Origin: Pseudomonas abieticivorans
GTDB lineage: Bacteria > Pseudomonadota > Gammaproteobacteria > Pseudomonadales > Pseudomonadaceae
Assembly: GCF_023509015.1 (NCBI RefSeq)
Contig: NZ_CP094975.1
Coordinates: 2,117,501-2,181,500 of the forward strand
Length of the DNA stretch: 64,000 nucleotides
Direction of reading: 5' to 3'
Position numbers and translations under genes: made by a program. The stretch's first letter is position 1; the number at the start of each line of letters is the position of its first letter. Of the stretch, positions 32,238-40,754 are shown piece by piece. The notes under the pieces were generated by a model. That model saw only the letters and a list, made by a program, of their open reading frames with translations, made no database searches and was not told where the DNA came from.

Positions 32238-33095
32238 ATGCCGCTACCGTACGTCTTCAGAACCGTGAACATCGACGGTCAGATGATCCGCACCGCGGTA
32301 CGCCCCGGCAAACCGCACCTGACGCCATTGCTGGTGTTCAACGGGATCGGCGCCAACCTGGAGTTGGTGTTCCCGTTTGTCCAGGCATTGGACCCGGACC
32401 TGGAAGTGATTGCCTTCGACGTACCGGGCGTGGGCGGCTCGTCCACGCCGCGCACGCCGTACCGGTTTCCCGGGTTGGCGCGGCTGACGGCACGGATGCT
32501 GGACTACCTGAACTACGGGCAGGTCAACGTGATCGGCGTGTCCTGGGGCGGCGCGTTGGCCCAGCAGTTTGCCTACGACCACCCCGAGCGCTGCAAAAAA
32601 TTGGTGCTGGCCGCGACAGCCGCAGGTGCGGTGATGGTGCCGGGCAAGCCTAAGGTGCTGTGGATGATGGCCAGCCCCCGGCGCTACATCCAGCCCTCCC
32701 ACGTAGTGCGTATCGCGCCGGAGATCTATGGCGGCGCGTTCCGGCGCAACCCGGACCTGGCCATGAACCATGCGAGCAAGGTGCGCTCCTCGGGCAAGCT
32801 GGGCTACTACTGGCAGCTGTTCGCCGGCCTTGGCTGGACCAGCATCCACTGGCTGCACAAGATCAACCAGCCGACCTTGGTGCTGGCCGGCGACGATGAC
32901 CCGCTGATCCCCTTGATCAACATGCGCCTGCTGGCCTGGCGCATCCCCAATGCCCAGCTACACATAATCGACGATGGTCATCTGTTCCTGATCACCCGCG
33001 CCGAAGCAGTGGCACCGATCATCATGAAATTCCTCGAAGAAGAGCGCCAGCGTGCAGTGATGCACCCGCAACCGGCGCCCTTCAGCGGGCCGTAG
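32238..33095 (+). CDS. phaZ: Intracellular mcl-PHA depolymerase
   Basis: Serine hydrolase that mobilises stored PHA from granules. 285 residues, alpha/beta-hydrolase fold. The nucleophile is Ser102 in GVSWGG, the same number as the characterised P. putida enzyme. The Asp of AGDDDPLIPL and the His of DDGHLFL complete the triad. Located between the two synthase genes, the universal arrangement in mcl-PHA pseudomonads, so synthesis and degradation are co-expressed. Confidence 0.97.
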   Translation: MPLPYVFRTVNIDGQMIRTAVRPGKPHLTPLLVFNGIGANLELVFPFVQALDPDLEVIAFDVPGVGGSSTPRTPYRFPGLARLTARMLDYLNYGQVNVIGVSWGGALAQQFAYDHPERCKKLVLAATAAGAVMVPGKPKVLWMMASPRRYIQPSHVVRIAPEIYGGAFRRNPDLAMNHASKVRSSGKLGYYWQLFAGLGWTSIHWLHKINQPTLVLAGDDDPLIPLINMRLLAWRIPNAQLHIIDDGHLFLITRAEAVAPIIMKFLEEERQRAVMHPQPAPFSGP

Positions 33096-33138
33096 GTCCG
33101 CAGTGTCTGATGGTGGCTTGACGAAGGAGTGTTGAATC

Positions 33139-34821
33139 ATGAAAGACAAACCCGCGAAAGGCTCCCCGCCTGCGCCCGCAACGTACATCAACGCGCAAAG
33201 CGCCATCACCGGCCTGCGCGGTCGCGACCTGATGGCCACCCTGCGCAGCGTCGCCCGGCATAGCCTCAAGCACCCGCTGCACAGCGCCAAGCATGCCTTG
33301 GCACTGGGCGGGCAATTGAGTCGGGTCTTGATCGGCGACACCCTGCATCAGCCCAACCCTCGCGACTCGCGCTTCAACGACCCGGCTTGGAGCCTCAACC
33401 CGTTTTATCGGCGCGGCCTGCAGGCCTACCTCAGCTGGCAGAAAGAGGTGCGCAGTTGGATTGATGAGAGCCAGATGCCCGAGGACGACCGAGCCCGGGC
33501 GCACTTTGTTTTTTCGCTACTCAATGACGCGATGTCGCCGACCAACTCGCTGCTCAACCCATTGGCGCTCAAGGAGCTGTTCAATTCCGGCGGCCTGAGC
33601 CTGTTCAAGGGCATCAACCACCTGATCGACGATTTGCGCAACAACAATGGCCTACCCCGCCAGGTGGGCCGCGAAGCGTTTGAAATCGGCAAGACGGTGG
33701 CCACCACGCCCGGTGCGGTGGTGTTTCGCAACGAGGTACTGGAGCTGATCCAGTACAAGCCGATGAGCGAGAAGCAGTACTCCAAGCCGCTTTTGGTGGT
33801 GCCCCCACAGATCAACAAGTACTACATCTTTGACCTCAGCCCCACTAACAGCTTCGTGCAGTACGCCCTGAAAAACGGCCTGCAGGTGTTCATGGTCAGC
33901 TGGCGCAACCCCGATGCGCGGCACCGCGAGTGGGGGCTGTCGAGCTACGTAGAGGCCCTGGAACAGGCGTTGAACATCTGCCGCGCCATTACCGGCGCAC
34001 GCGAGGTCAACCTGATGGGCGCCTGCGCCGGCGGCTTGACCATGGCAGCGCTGCAGGGGCACCTGCAGGCCAAGCGCCAGTTGCGTCGAGTGTCCAGCGC
34101 CACCTACCTGGTCAGCTTGCTGGACAGCGAGATCGAAAGCCCGGCCACGCTGTTTGTCGACGAGCAAACACTGGAGGCGGCCAAGCGGCGCTCCTACCAG
34201 CACGGCGTGCTGGACGGCCGCGACATGGCCAAAGTGTTCGCCTGGATGCGCCCCAACGACCTGATCTGGAACTACTTCGTCAACAACTACCTGATGGGCA
34301 AGGAGCCGCCGCCCTTCGACATCCTCTACTGGAACAATGACAACACCCGCCTGCCAGCCGCCCTGCACGGCGACATGCTGGATTTTTTCAAGCACAACCC
34401 GCTCAAGCACGCCGGGGGCCTGGAGGTGTGCGGCACGCCGATCGACCTGCAAAAGGTCACGGTGGACAGCTTCAACGTGGCCGGCATCAACGACCACATC
34501 ACGCCGTGGGACGCGGTGTATCGCTCCACGCTGCTGCTGGGCGGTGAACGCCGCTTCGTGCTGGCCAACGCCGGGCACGTGCAAAGCATCCTCAACCCGC
34601 CCGGCCACCCCAAGGCCACTTACGCCCAGAACCCGAAGATGAGCAGCGACCCCCGGGCCTGGTACTACGACGCGAAAAACACCGAAGGCAGTTGGTGGCC
34701 CGAATGGCTCGCCTGGGTGCAGGAGCGTTCCGGCGCCCAGCATCCCACGCTGATGACCCTGGGCAACGCCAACTACCCGCCCATGGACCCGGCGCCCGGC
34801 ACCTACGTGCGGGTGCGTTGA
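33139..34821 (+). CDS. phaC2: Class II poly(3-hydroxyalkanoate) synthase 2
   Basis: 560 residues and clearly paralogous to PhaC1 over its whole length. Nucleophile Cys296 in GACAGG, with Asp in GINDHITPWD and His in NAGHVQS. Start ATG 33139 with AAGGAG upstream, 43 bp after phaZ. The two synthases overlap in substrate range, and PhaC1 is usually dominant; relative activity cannot be read from sequence. Confidence 0.98.
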   Translation: MKDKPAKGSPPAPATYINAQSAITGLRGRDLMATLRSVARHSLKHPLHSAKHALALGGQLSRVLIGDTLHQPNPRDSRFNDPAWSLNPFYRRGLQAYLSWQKEVRSWIDESQMPEDDRARAHFVFSLLNDAMSPTNSLLNPLALKELFNSGGLSLFKGINHLIDDLRNNNGLPRQVGREAFEIGKTVATTPGAVVFRNEVLELIQYKPMSEKQYSKPLLVVPPQINKYYIFDLSPTNSFVQYALKNGLQVFMVSWRNPDARHREWGLSSYVEALEQALNICRAITGAREVNLMGACAGGLTMAALQGHLQAKRQLRRVSSATYLVSLLDSEIESPATLFVDEQTLEAAKRRSYQHGVLDGRDMAKVFAWMRPNDLIWNYFVNNYLMGKEPPPFDILYWNNDNTRLPAALHGDMLDFFKHNPLKHAGGLEVCGTPIDLQKVTVDSFNVAGINDHITPWDAVYRSTLLLGGERRFVLANAGHVQSILNPPGHPKATYAQNPKMSSDPRAWYYDAKNTEGSWWPEWLAWVQERSGAQHPTLMTLGNANYPPMDPAPGTYVRVR

Positions 34822-34853
34822 GCCTGTATTTCAAGGAACGATGAACAGACCGC

Positions 34854-35468
34854 ATGAAAACTCGTGACCGCATTCTGGAATGCGCCCTGCAACTGTTCAA
34901 CCAGCAGGGCGAGCCCAATGTCTCGACCATGGAAATCGCCAATGAAATGGGGATCAGCCCAGGCAACCTGTATTACCACTTCCACGGCAAGGAGCCCTTG
35001 ATACTGGGCTTGTTCGAGCGCTTCGAAGAAGAACTCACGCCCCTGCTCGACCCACCCGAGGACGTGCAACTGAGCGCCGAGGACTACTGGCTGTTCCTGC
35101 ACCTGATCGTCGAGCGCATGGCGCAATACCGCTTTCTGTTCCAGGACCTGTCGAACCTGGCCGGTCGCCTGCCCAAGCTCGCCCGCGGCGTGCGCAGCCT
35201 GCTCAATGCACTGAAACGCACCCTGGCCGCGCTGTTGGCCAGCCTCAAGGCCCAGGGCCAAGTGATCAGCGACACCCGTGCCCTGGGGCAACTGGTGGAG
35301 CAGATCACCATGACCCTGGTGTTTTCGCTGGATTACCAACGCATCATCGGCCGCCCGGGCGAGGTTGGGGTGGTGGTGTACCAGGTAATGATGCTGGTAG
35401 CGCCGCACTTGCAAAGCGAGCCCAGGCAGGAGGCGGAGCAGTTGGCGTTGAGGTATTTGGAAACTTGA
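34854..35468 (+). CDS. phaD: TetR-family regulator of the PHA locus
   Basis: 204 residues. An N-terminal TetR helix-turn-helix (about 1-50, MKTRDRILECALQLFNQQGE ... NLYYHFHGKEPLI) is followed by an all-helical ligand domain. In P. putida, PhaD activates the phaC1 and phaI promoters in response to a metabolite of fatty-acid use. It is last in the phaC1ZC2D operon, 32 bp after phaC2, and converges on phaF. A candidate operator is described at 36990-37018. Confidence 0.95.
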   Translation: MKTRDRILECALQLFNQQGEPNVSTMEIANEMGISPGNLYYHFHGKEPLILGLFERFEEELTPLLDPPEDVQLSAEDYWLFLHLIVERMAQYRFLFQDLSNLAGRLPKLARGVRSLLNALKRTLAALLASLKAQGQVISDTRALGQLVEQITMTLVFSLDYQRIIGRPGEVGVVVYQVMMLVAPHLQSEPRQEAEQLALRYLET

Positions 35469-35525
35469 CCGCAAGCCCTCACCCTAGCCCTCTCCCAGTG
35501 CGTGCACCGGGGCAACGGGCACACA

Positions 35526-35559
35526 CAAAAACGCCCGGCCGTTTCAAGGGCCGGGCGTT
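35526..35559 (-). terminator. Terminator of phaIF between the convergent phaD and phaF
   Basis: AACGCCCGGCC (35530-35540) and GGCCGGGCGTT (35549-35559) form a perfect 11-bp stem. On the minus strand it is followed by five T, right for phaF. In the other direction only two T follow, so phaD may depend on the same hairpin less efficiently. Confidence 0.88.
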
Positions 35560-35577
35560 CGGGTCAGCCCTTTAAAA

Positions 35578-36426
35578 TCAGGACTGGCTAGCCGGTGCCG
35601 TTGTGGCGGCCGGGGTGCTGGCCGGTGCTGCAGGGGCCGCGCTGTTGGCGGTGCTCGGTGCGGCGGCGGGTGCCGCAGCGGCCGGTTTGGCCGCGACGGG
35701 CTTGGCGGCGGCTGGCTTTTTCACGGCCGGCTTTTTCGCCGCGGCAGGCTTGGCAGCGGGTTTGGCTGCTGGCTTGGCCGCTGCGGTTTTAGCCGCAGGT
35801 TTGGCGGCCGGCTTGGCAACGGTTTTTGCCACTGCCTTCGCTGCCGCTACCGGTTTGGCCGCTGCCTTGGCAGCTGGTTTTGCCGCTGCAGTTTTGGCAG
35901 CCGGCTTAGCGGCAGGTTTGGCGGCAGGTTTTGCCGCTGCCTTGGCCAATGGCTTGGCAGCTGGTTTAGCCGCAGGCTTGGCCGCTGCCGTTTTGCTGGA
36001 GATCGGCGTGACCGACGCACCCGTCAGCTTCTCGATCTGCTTGGTCAAGGTGTCCACCTTGCCATGCAGCGCCTTCACTTCTTGGCGGCTGGGCACACCC
36101 AGCCGCGAGATCGCGCTGTTGAGGCGCTTGTCGAATGCCTCCTCCAGCTCGCCCCATTTGCCCAGCGCACGATCTTTCACATCGCTGACCCGTGATTTCG
36201 CCGACTTGGCGGAGGATTTTACCGAATCGACACCCTTGTCGACCTCGGCCTTGGCCTGGGTTTCGGCTTTCTCACCGTCCTTGACCAGCGTTTCGAAAAG
36301 CTTACTGCCGTCATTGCTGATCTTCGAGTAAGCGCCCAAACCGGCAAGCCAGATCTGACGGGAGTATTTTTCTACTTCGCCGACCCACGAGCTGCCTTCT
36401 TTCTCAACCTTCTTTTTGCCAGCCAT
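35578..36426 (-). CDS. phaF: Phasin / histone-like granule-associated protein PhaF
   Basis: 282 residues from ATG 36426 (AGGAGAG upstream); the open frame to 36456 is an extension without family match. The N-terminal phasin domain (about 1-138) has an amphipathic helix and a short coiled coil (VKALHGKVDTLTKQIEKL). The C-terminal half is a run of AAKPAAKP-type repeats (about 145-255), a histone H1-like basic tail that binds DNA and helps partition granules at cell division. The tail ends with a Pro/Ala/Ser segment without Lys. It follows phaI after 10 bp. Confidence 0.96.
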   Translation of the reverse strand: MAGKKKVEKEGSSWVGEVEKYSRQIWLAGLGAYSKISNDGSKLFETLVKDGEKAETQAKAEVDKGVDSVKSSAKSAKSRVSDVKDRALGKWGELEEAFDKRLNSAISRLGVPSRQEVKALHGKVDTLTKQIEKLTGASVTPISSKTAAAKPAAKPAAKPLAKAAAKPAAKPAAKPAAKTAAAKPAAKAAAKPVAAAKAVAKTVAKPAAKPAAKTAAAKPAAKPAAKPAAAKKPAVKKPAAAKPVAAKPAAAAPAAAPSTANSAAPAAPASTPAATTAPASQS

Positions 36427-36436
36427 CCCGCTCTCC

Positions 36437-36874
36437 TTATTGTTTACGCGCGACACGTTCGAGCAATGCCGTCAGCTCATCGAGCTTAGCAGAGAGTGTC
36501 TCAACGTCATGTTTAGACGGAATGCCAATGCGATTCAAGGCACTGGCCACTCGGGTGTCGAACGCGCTTTCGATCTTGTCCAGTTGCAACTCGACCTTGC
36601 CCTTAACGCTGGTGAGTTCGGTCTTGATGTCGCTTTTGGCTTCATCGATCTGAGTGTTGGCGGCCTTGAGCTCCTTGTTGATGAGCTTCTTGCCGTCCTT
36701 CTCCACCGTTTCGCCGGTCTTGATCAGGTCTTTGATGTAGCTGACGCTTTCCTTGCCAGCCTTGGCGTAGGCGCCCAGGCCCGCCAACCAGATCTTGCGC
36801 GCATAAGAGCGCACTTCGCCGATGGCCTGCTCGGCAGGCACTTCGACTTTTTTCTTCAGGGTAACTTTTGCCAT
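36437..36874 (-). CDS. phaI: Phasin PhaI
   Basis: 145 residues from ATG 36874 (AGGTG 6 bases before); the open frame runs on to 36946 without family similarity. One phasin domain resembling the N-terminus of PhaF (SYARKIWLAGLGAYAKAGKE against YSRQIWLAGLGAYSKISND), ending in a leucine-zipper-like helix. It coats PHA granules and binds PhaF. First gene of phaI-phaF, transcribed toward phaD and divergent from cptA. Confidence 0.96.
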   Translation of the reverse strand: MAKVTLKKKVEVPAEQAIGEVRSYARKIWLAGLGAYAKAGKESVSYIKDLIKTGETVEKDGKKLINKELKAANTQIDEAKSDIKTELTSVKGKVELQLDKIESAFDTRVASALNRIGIPSKHDVETLSAKLDELTALLERVARKQ

Positions 36875-36989
36875 GGTGCACCTCACGCTTTGAAAGGTTC
36901 GAGGACGGCCCGACGAACTCGGGGCTTGAGCACACATTAGTGACAATTTTTAGAATGCTCACCCTAAGTGATCCCAGCCCATAAAACCT

Positions 36990-37018
36990 TGTGTAAGATT
37001 TTTGACGAAAATCTCACA
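36990..37018. promoter_or_regulatory. Palindromic candidate PhaD operator in the phaI-cptA gap
   Basis: AGATTTT (36996-37002), spacer TGACG, AAAATCT (37008-37014) form perfect 7-bp inverted half-sites. Outer TGTG (36990-36993) and CACA (37015-37018) extend the symmetry. It is about 120-145 bp upstream of phaI, where an activator could act. As I recall, published work on P. putida PhaD describes two inverted 6-bp half-sites with a 6-bp spacer upstream of phaI. The rest of this 243-bp divergent gap shows no gene and no clear -35/-10 pair. Confidence 0.5.
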
Positions 37019-37117
37019 TTTCAAGCGTTAGGATGCGGCACGCATTTTTCTGAGCAGCTTGCCTGAGCCCCTTCAAAGGCCGAACGGCGTGAACCCGCTC
37101 ACCTAGAGTTGAATTCT

Positions 37118-38857
37118 ATGACCACAGCACAACAGGCCCCCGCCGCCCGCAACCGTACCGACTGGGCGGGTATTGGCTGGCTTTTTCTGTTCTTCTGGTA
37201 CTTCTCCGGCGTGACCCAGGGCTTGATCCTGATGACCGGCACTACCGGTTTCGAGGGCTTCCGCCAGGCCTTCCTGCTCAGCGCGCTGTGGTTGATCCCG
37301 GTGCTGTTGTTCCCCTCGCGCACCCGCGCCATCAGCGCAGTGCTGGGGGTCATCCTGTTCCTCTGCTCGCTGGGTAGCTTTGGCTATTTCCTGATCTACA
37401 AACAGGAATTCTCGCAGAGCGTGATCTTTATTATGTTCGAGTCCAACAACGCCGAGGCTGGTGAATACCTGGGGCAGTATTTTGCCTGGTGGATGGTCCC
37501 GGCGTTCCTGGCCTACGCCGCCGTGGCAGTGTTCCTCTGGACCCGCCTGCGCCCGGTGTACATTTCCAAGACCAAGGCGCTGGTGGTCAGCCTGGCGCTG
37601 TTCCTGTCGCTGCTGGTGTGGCCGCTGGTCAAGCAGGTCAAGCGCCAGCAGGATTTCGACGCCGGCATGGAGAAGTTCCAGGACCGCCTGGAGCCTGCGG
37701 TGCCGTGGCAGTTGGTGATCGGCTACAGCAATTACCTCAAGCAGCTCGATGGCATGCAGGAGATGATGGCCCAGGGTGCGAAAATCCTGCCGCTCAAGAA
37801 CATGAAAGACACCATGGCCGGCCAACCGTCGACCTTGGTGCTGGTGATAGGCGAGTCGACTAACCGCGGGCACATGAGCCTTTACGGCTATGGCCGGGAT
37901 ACCAACCCCAACCTCGAAAAAATGCGCGACCAGTTGGATATTTTCAACAATGTCGTGACCCCGCGCCCCTACACCATTGAAGCGCTGCAACAGGTGCTGA
38001 CCTTTGCCGACGAAGAGCACCCGGACCTGTTCCTGAAGACCCCGTCGATCGTCAGCATGATGAAACAGGCAGGCTACAAGACCTTCTGGATCACCAACCA
38101 GCAGACGCTGACCAAGCGCAACACCATGCTCACCACCTTCTCCGAACAGGCAGACGAGCAGTCGTACCTGAACAACAACCGCAACCAGAATGCCCGCCAG
38201 TACGACGGCGACGTGATCGAACCATTCGCCAAGGCTCTGACCGACAGCGCCCCGCGCAAACTGATCGTGATTCACCTGCTGGGCACCCACGTGGCCTACC
38301 AGTACCGCTTCCCGCCCGAGTACGCGAAGTTCAGCGACACCCAAGGCGCACCGCAAGGGTTCACTGGCGAAAAACTGCAGACCTACAACGACTATGACAA
38401 TGCCGTGCTGTACAACGACTACGTCATTTCGAGCCTGATCAAGACCTACTCGGCCACCGACCCGAACGGCTTCTTGCTGTACCTGTCGGACCACGGCGAA
38501 GACGTGTACGACTCGGGCGACCACACCACCCTGGGCCGCAACGAAGGCGCACCGACGGCGCCCATGTACACCATTCCGTTCATGACCTGGGCCTCGCCCA
38601 AGTGGCGCAATGACCACGCCTGGGCTTTTGCCGGCGACGTCAACCGCCCCTACAGCAGCGCCAACCTGATCCACACCTTCGCCGACATGGCGGGCCTGAG
38701 CTTCGACGAGCTGGACCCAAGCAAGAGCCTGATCAATGCCAAGTTCAGCGAGCACACCCGCTGGATCGGCGACCCGTACAAGAGCAACGGGTTGATCGAT
38801 TTCGCGACCATCGAAGACAAGAAGGTGAGTGGCGACAAGGCGGTGGTCAAGCAATAA
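37118..38857 (+). CDS. cptA: Phosphoethanolamine transferase, CptA-like (EptA/alkaline phosphatase superfamily)
   Basis: 579 residues. Five N-terminal membrane segments (within about 1-185), then a periplasmic sulfatase-like catalytic domain. It includes the nucleophile region VIGESTNRGHMSLYGY (Thr), IVIHLLGTHVAYQYRFP and a metal-binding YLSDHGEDVYDSGDHTTLG. It should move phosphoethanolamine from phosphatidylethanolamine onto LPS core or lipid A. Closest in length and motifs to CptA (heptose modification), but EptA-type acceptors cannot be excluded. ATG 37118 is preferred over TTG 37109, which abuts the only GAG. Placed between the PHA genes, with no obvious functional link. Confidence 0.8.
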   Translation: MTTAQQAPAARNRTDWAGIGWLFLFFWYFSGVTQGLILMTGTTGFEGFRQAFLLSALWLIPVLLFPSRTRAISAVLGVILFLCSLGSFGYFLIYKQEFSQSVIFIMFESNNAEAGEYLGQYFAWWMVPAFLAYAAVAVFLWTRLRPVYISKTKALVVSLALFLSLLVWPLVKQVKRQQDFDAGMEKFQDRLEPAVPWQLVIGYSNYLKQLDGMQEMMAQGAKILPLKNMKDTMAGQPSTLVLVIGESTNRGHMSLYGYGRDTNPNLEKMRDQLDIFNNVVTPRPYTIEALQQVLTFADEEHPDLFLKTPSIVSMMKQAGYKTFWITNQQTLTKRNTMLTTFSEQADEQSYLNNNRNQNARQYDGDVIEPFAKALTDSAPRKLIVIHLLGTHVAYQYRFPPEYAKFSDTQGAPQGFTGEKLQTYNDYDNAVLYNDYVISSLIKTYSATDPNGFLLYLSDHGEDVYDSGDHTTLGRNEGAPTAPMYTIPFMTWASPKWRNDHAWAFAGDVNRPYSSANLIHTFADMAGLSFDELDPSKSLINAKFSEHTRWIGDPYKSNGLIDFATIEDKKVSGDKAVVKQ

Positions 38858-38860
38858 CCG

Positions 38861-38946
38861 GTGGGTGCAAAGCTTGCTTGCGGCAGGGAGCCAAGCGGTC
38901 TGGCGTCAGATCGCACGGCTTCTTCGCAAGCAAGCTTGCTCCCACA
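38861..38946. repeat. Paired inverted repeat of the GGGAGCAAGCTTGCTTGCGAA family
   Basis: AAGCTTGCTTGCG (38870-38882) and CGCAAGCAAGCTT (38925-38937) are perfect complements, with GTGGGAGC-type flanks on the right arm. This REP family is typical of P. fluorescens-group genomes and differs from the TAGGAGCGGATT family elsewhere in the window. It separates the convergent cptA and the small PHA-system gene. Confidence 0.75.
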
Positions 38947-38947
38947 G

Positions 38948-39223
38948 TCAGGCCAAGGCTTTATCCAAGGCCTTCTCGATCTCGCCCTTGATGGTGCCGC
39001 CCATCATCGACAGCATCATCCCAAGCTTGATGTCGACGCGGATGTTGTCGTCGCCAATGCGGATGGTGCCGTTGGCGCCGCTGCGTTTGATCTCCACGGT
39101 GTCGCCTTCCCAGCGGGCCTGCAGGTCATATTCGCGGGCCAGTTTGTCCACCAGTGCTTCGGCTTTCTGGCGGGCGGCCTCGCGGCCCAGGCTATGTTGG
39201 CGCTCTACGCTGATCTGCGTCAT
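38948..39223 (-). CDS. Polyhydroxyalkanoic acid system family protein (PHA_gran_rgn type)
   Basis: 91 residues: [37 protein letters not shown] is the conserved C-terminal core of the small family often found near PHA genes. The N-terminus ([26 protein letters not shown]) is a charged helix. No signal peptide or membrane segment. A similar family near ubiE is widespread in proteobacteria, including strains without PHA, so a granule role is suggested by neighbourhood only. It is divergent from ubiE and its 3' end touches a repeat. Confidence 0.8.
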   Translation of the reverse strand: MTQISVERQHSLGREAARQKAEALVDKLAREYDLQARWEGDTVEIKRSGANGTIRIGDDNIRVDIKLGMMLSMMGGTIKGEIEKALDKALA

Positions 39224-39360
39224 TCAACCGTTCTCGAATCATTGATTTAGCTGCCTATAGTATCCCGGATGGCGTCGATATCCATCTGCTGCCAGCCTTG
39301 CCAAGACAAAGCAGGCCATGGGGATTAGAATGGCCAGTAATTTTTCCCGGTGACAGCGAT

Positions 39361-40131
39361 ATGAATGATCAGCGCAAAGGCAGCGATGCCGAACCCACCA
39401 CCCATTTCGGCTACAAAAACGTGCCGGAAAGCCAAAAGGCCGACAAGGTCGCCGAGGTATTCCACTCGGTAGCGGCCAAGTACGACCTGATGAATGACGT
39501 GCTCTCGGGCGGCATGCACCGGTTGTGGAAACGCTTTGCCATCGAACTGTCGGGCGTGCGCAGCGGCAACCGGGTGTTGGACATCGCCGGCGGCACGGGC
39601 GACCTGACCCGCAAGTTCTCGCAACTGGTGGGCAGCACCGGCGAAGTGGTGCTGGCCGACATCAACGAATCGATGCTCAAGGTCGGCCGCGATCGCCTGC
39701 TGGACTTGGGCGTGGCCGGCAACGTCAAGTTCGTCCAGGCCGACGCTGAAAAGCTGCCGTTCCCCGACAACTACTTCGACTGCGTGACCATCGCCTTCGG
39801 CCTGCGCAACGTCACCCACAAGGACGACGCCATCGCCTCGATGCTGCGCGTGCTCAAACCGGGCGGCCGTCTGCTGGTGCTGGAGTTCTCCAAGCCCACC
39901 AACAAGTTCATGTCCAAGGTCTACGACGCCTACTCGTTCGCCTTCATGCCGTTGGCCGGCAAGCTGATCACCAATGACTCCGAGAGCTACCGCTACCTCG
40001 CCGAGTCGATCCGCATGCACCCAGACCAGGAAACCCTGAAGGCCATGATGGTACAGGCCGGCTTCGACCGCGTGACCTACCACAACATGACCTCTGGCAT
40101 CGTCGCCCTGCACCGCGGTATCAAGCCCTGA
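39361..40131 (+). CDS. ubiE: Ubiquinone/menaquinone C-methyltransferase
   Basis: SAM-dependent methyltransferase of ubiquinone synthesis (also menaquinone where made). 256 residues from ATG 39361; the upstream open frame has no match. It shows [37 protein letters not shown]-binding [12 protein letters not shown] and [12 protein letters not shown]. First gene of ubiE-ubiJ-ubiB; its TGA overlaps the ubiJ ATG. Confidence 0.97.
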   Translation: MNDQRKGSDAEPTTHFGYKNVPESQKADKVAEVFHSVAAKYDLMNDVLSGGMHRLWKRFAIELSGVRSGNRVLDIAGGTGDLTRKFSQLVGSTGEVVLADINESMLKVGRDRLLDLGVAGNVKFVQADAEKLPFPDNYFDCVTIAFGLRNVTHKDDAIASMLRVLKPGGRLLVLEFSKPTNKFMSKVYDAYSFAFMPLAGKLITNDSESYRYLAESIRMHPDQETLKAMMVQAGFDRVTYHNMTSGIVALHRGIKP

Positions 40132-40754
40132 TGCTTTACCGCGGCCTGCTCGCCAGCGTCGAACACGGCATAAACCGTGTGTTGCGCCTGGACAGCACGG
40201 CATTGCCGCGCCTGGCCCGCCTGGAAGGCAAGGTGATCGAAGTCGATTGCCAAAACCCGGCCATGAGCCTATTCATCCTGCCCAGCGGCGAGGGCCTACT
40301 GCTGGCCAGCCAATGGGCGGCCGAGCCGGACTGCACGTTGCGCGCGCCGGCCAGCAGCCTGCTGCAACTGGCCACCAGCAAGGACAAGTCGGCGGTGCTG
40401 CATAGCCCGCAGGTGGACCTTGCCGGTGACAGTTCGGTACTGCTGGAGCTGACCGCGGTACTGCAAGACCTGGAACTGGACTGGGAATACGAGCTGCAAC
40501 GCTGGCTCGGCCCGGTGGCCAGCCACCTGATCGGCGGCCATGTGCGCAGCCGTGCCCGCTGGACCCGCCAGGGCCTGGGCAGCCTTAATCAGAACCTGGC
40601 CGAATACCTGAGCGAAGAAAGCCGTACACTGGTCGGCAAACACGAAGCCGAAGCACGATTTTCTGAACTCGATGAGCTGAAAACCGATCTAGAACGCCTG
40701 GAGGCGCGTATCGAGCGCCTCACCCGATCCCTCAACTCCAGCGATAATGCATGA
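40131..40754 (+). CDS. ubiJ: Ubiquinone biosynthesis accessory factor UbiJ
   Basis: 207 residues with an N-terminal SCP2 lipid-binding domain (about 15-115) and a C-terminal coiled coil (about 160-205, [19 protein letters not shown]). In E. coli, UbiJ binds quinone intermediates and organises the Ubi complex with UbiK. Overlaps ubiE by one base and ubiB by four. Confidence 0.94.
   Translation: MLYRGLLASVEHGINRVLRLDSTALPRLARLEGKVIEVDCQNPAMSLFILPSGEGLLLASQWAAEPDCTLRAPASSLLQLATSKDKSAVLHSPQVDLAGDSSVLLELTAVLQDLELDWEYELQRWLGPVASHLIGGHVRSRARWTRQGLGSLNQNLAEYLSEESRTLVGKHEAEARFSELDELKTDLERLEARIERLTRSLNSSDNA

Noticed and set aside
35600..36000. Tandem short repeats that could suggest a CRISPR or minisatellite
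   Set aside because: They encode the AAKP repeats of the PhaF histone-like tail, in frame, without spacers.
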